From Oxalicibacterium solurbis (lineage in GTDB: Bacteria > Pseudomonadota > Gammaproteobacteria > Burkholderiales > Burkholderiaceae_D), in assembly GCF_014635845.1 (NCBI RefSeq), contig NZ_BMDP01000002.1, forward strand, positions 825,717 to 889,716: a stretch of 64,000 bases of DNA, given 5' to 3'. Positions 62,865-64,000 of this stretch are shown piece by piece (the stretch's first letter is position 1; each line of letters begins with the position of its first letter). The notes below the pieces were generated by a model that saw only the letters and a list, made by a program, of their open reading frames with translations, was not told where the DNA came from and made no database searches. Position numbers and translations under genes: made by a program.

Positions 62865-63964
62865 TGCGCCGATCGTCTTTTCTTCCCTTTTTTCGTCCAT
62901 TTTCCTCTTCTGTGAAGGGCGTGGTTGCACTTGCTGCCGTCATGCTGCTATCAGGTTGTGCATCGTTCTCCAGCGACGGCGGCATCGGCGACGTTTCCGC
63001 GCTGACGTCGGAACGCATCGGCCAGCCGGTGCAGCAGGCCAGTCTTGATCGGAGCGATACGAACCGGCAGGCAGTACGCGACATGCTGGCAAAACCGCTG
63101 GATGTCGACAGCGCGGTACGTATTGCATTGCTCAACAACCGCGGCCTGCAAGCATCGCTTGCCGAATTGGGCGTGGCCGAGGCCGATCTGGTGCAGGCTG
63201 GCCGTTTGCACAATCCGGGCTTTTCGTTCGGGCGCCTGAGTGGAGGTGGCGATGCCGAGATCGATCGCGGCATCTTCTTCGATCTGGCTGGCCTGTTGAC
63301 GATGCCGATGCGCAGCCGTATCGAAAGCGGCCGTTTCGAACAGGCAAAGCTGCAGGCAGCGACCGATGTCATTACGCTGGCCGCCGATGTGCGCCGTGTC
63401 TGGTTCGATGCCGTGGCATCGGAACAGCGCGCGCAACTGATGGAGCGTACGAAGGAAGCAGCGGAGGCGGGCGCCGAACTGGCGCAGCAGATGCGGCAGG
63501 TTGGCAACTGGAATCGCAGGGATGCGGCACGCGAACAGATGTTCCATGCCGAAGCCGCAGCGCAGCTGGCACGCGATCGCCAGACAGCCGTGACCGCGCG
63601 CGAAAGGCTGATGCGCCTGCTCGGCCTGTGGCAATCCGATACGGCATTCACGTTGCCCGACCGCCTGCCGGAATTGCCGGTACAACTGCCGCCAATGAAC
63701 GATCTGGAAGCGCGAGCCATGACACAACGGCTAGACGTGCAGATCGCCAAGCGCAATGCCGCCGCTACCGCCGATGCACTGGGCCTGACGAAAGCCACAC
63801 GCTTCATCAACGTGCTCGATGCCGGCTATATCAACAAGAGCGAAACCGGCAGATCGCGCAGCAACGGCTACGAAGTCAGCATCGAACTGCCGCTGTTCGA
63901 CTGGGGCGAAGCCAGAACGAGGGACGGCCGGGATTCTTGCAAAATTTGCCAAAATCCCACCTAA
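62861..63964 (+). pseudogene. TolC-family metal efflux outer-membrane protein, truncated by insertion
   Basis: A lipoprotein-type signal (lipobox LLSGC) is followed by one outer-membrane efflux repeat (~65-250) and the beginning of the second. Similarity to the family stops after SIELPLFDWGEAR (~residue 351), where the DNA turns AT-rich and the frame ends within about 15 codons. Intact family members continue with another helical hairpin of about 100 residues. With the His-rich genes upstream it looks like the first structural gene of a copper or Co/Zn/Cd efflux operon. It is probably disrupted, unless the sequence beyond the window restores the frame. Confidence 0.75.
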
Positions 63965-64000
63965 CTTTTTGATTTAAATAATTTTTGTCTTGTAGTTCAT
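63930..64000. mobile_element. probable end of an insertion sequence
   Basis: The segment begins with an imperfect palindrome (GGGATT at 63930 and AATCCC ending at 63958, with TTGCAAA/TTTGCCAA inside) and continues very AT-rich to the window edge. It interrupts the TolC-family gene in mid-domain. IS termini often carry such inverted repeats. No transposase is visible because the window ends, so the family cannot be named. Confidence 0.5.

Overview
The window looks like chromosomal DNA of a betaproteobacterium, most likely Burkholderiales and probably near Oxalobacteraceae. This rests on family content (cbpA-cbpM, CdiA-type two-partner secretion with an NNRQLH junction, NodT-MarR-FUSC efflux, DmeF/DmeR, MOX-type oxidoreductase) and on fairly GC-rich, densely packed coding DNA. 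It is an inference from gene content, not from a marker gene. I saw no rRNA, tRNA, CRISPR array or replication origin.

Layout. 1-2.1 kb: an EamA transporter behind a SoxR-type promoter, a ribosome hibernation factor and a small DUF378 membrane protein. 2.3-7.7 kb: a five-gene, overlapping tripartite efflux operon (outer-membrane lipoprotein, MarR regulator, FUSC pump, DUF1656, HlyD adaptor). 7.8-17.5 kb: a two-partner secretion/contact-dependent inhibition locus with a TpsB transporter, a 2508-residue CdiA/FHA-like exoprotein, an exchangeable C-terminal domain and an AT-rich membrane protein as candidate immunity protein. 17.6-18.8 kb: soxR divergent from an FMN reductase. 18.8-31.8 kb: housekeeping and envelope genes (cbpA/cbpM, VIT-type transporter, AsmA, psd, DedA-rhodanese fusion, MarC, AmiS/UreI, rnk, TauE, smpB, methyltransferase, MFS/TetR pair). 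32.7-35.4 kb: a classical autotransporter. 35.4-43.8 kb: O-methyltransferase, flavin reductase, surface 5'-nucleotidase, DUF1993, DTW-domain tRNA enzyme, a LysR/SDR divergent pair and small membrane proteins.

44.0-48.2 kb holds a four-gene signalling operon: a membrane sensor kinase built like a receptor fused to a CheA-like HPt/ATPase, a miniature MCP, a CheX-type phosphatase and a CheY-type receiver. CheW, CheR and CheB are absent. Five GTCA(C/T) direct repeats one helical turn apart, with Pho-box geometry, lie just upstream. I consider this module and the CDI locus the most interesting parts of the window.

48.3-64 kb: alpha/beta hydrolase, ACS-type MFS transporter, alkB, a TetR-controlled NTF2/VOC operon, DUF3820, GNAT, a Fur-box-controlled feoA-feoB-Cys-rich iron(II) uptake operon closed by a strong terminator, PBP7, a molybdopterin oxidoreductase, an esterase, and dmeF/dmeR with a clear FrmR-family operator. 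At the right edge His-rich periplasmic proteins precede a TolC-family metal-efflux gene. That gene breaks off in an AT-rich palindromic sequence resembling the end of an insertion element.

Regulation readable from the sequence: two near-identical SoxR promoters (19-bp spacer), a Fur box over a perfect -10, a DmeR operator, two TetR-type palindromes, LysR-type repeats and the Pho-like repeats. CDS starts were moved to the codon with the best ribosome binding site or family alignment where this differed from the longest open frame.
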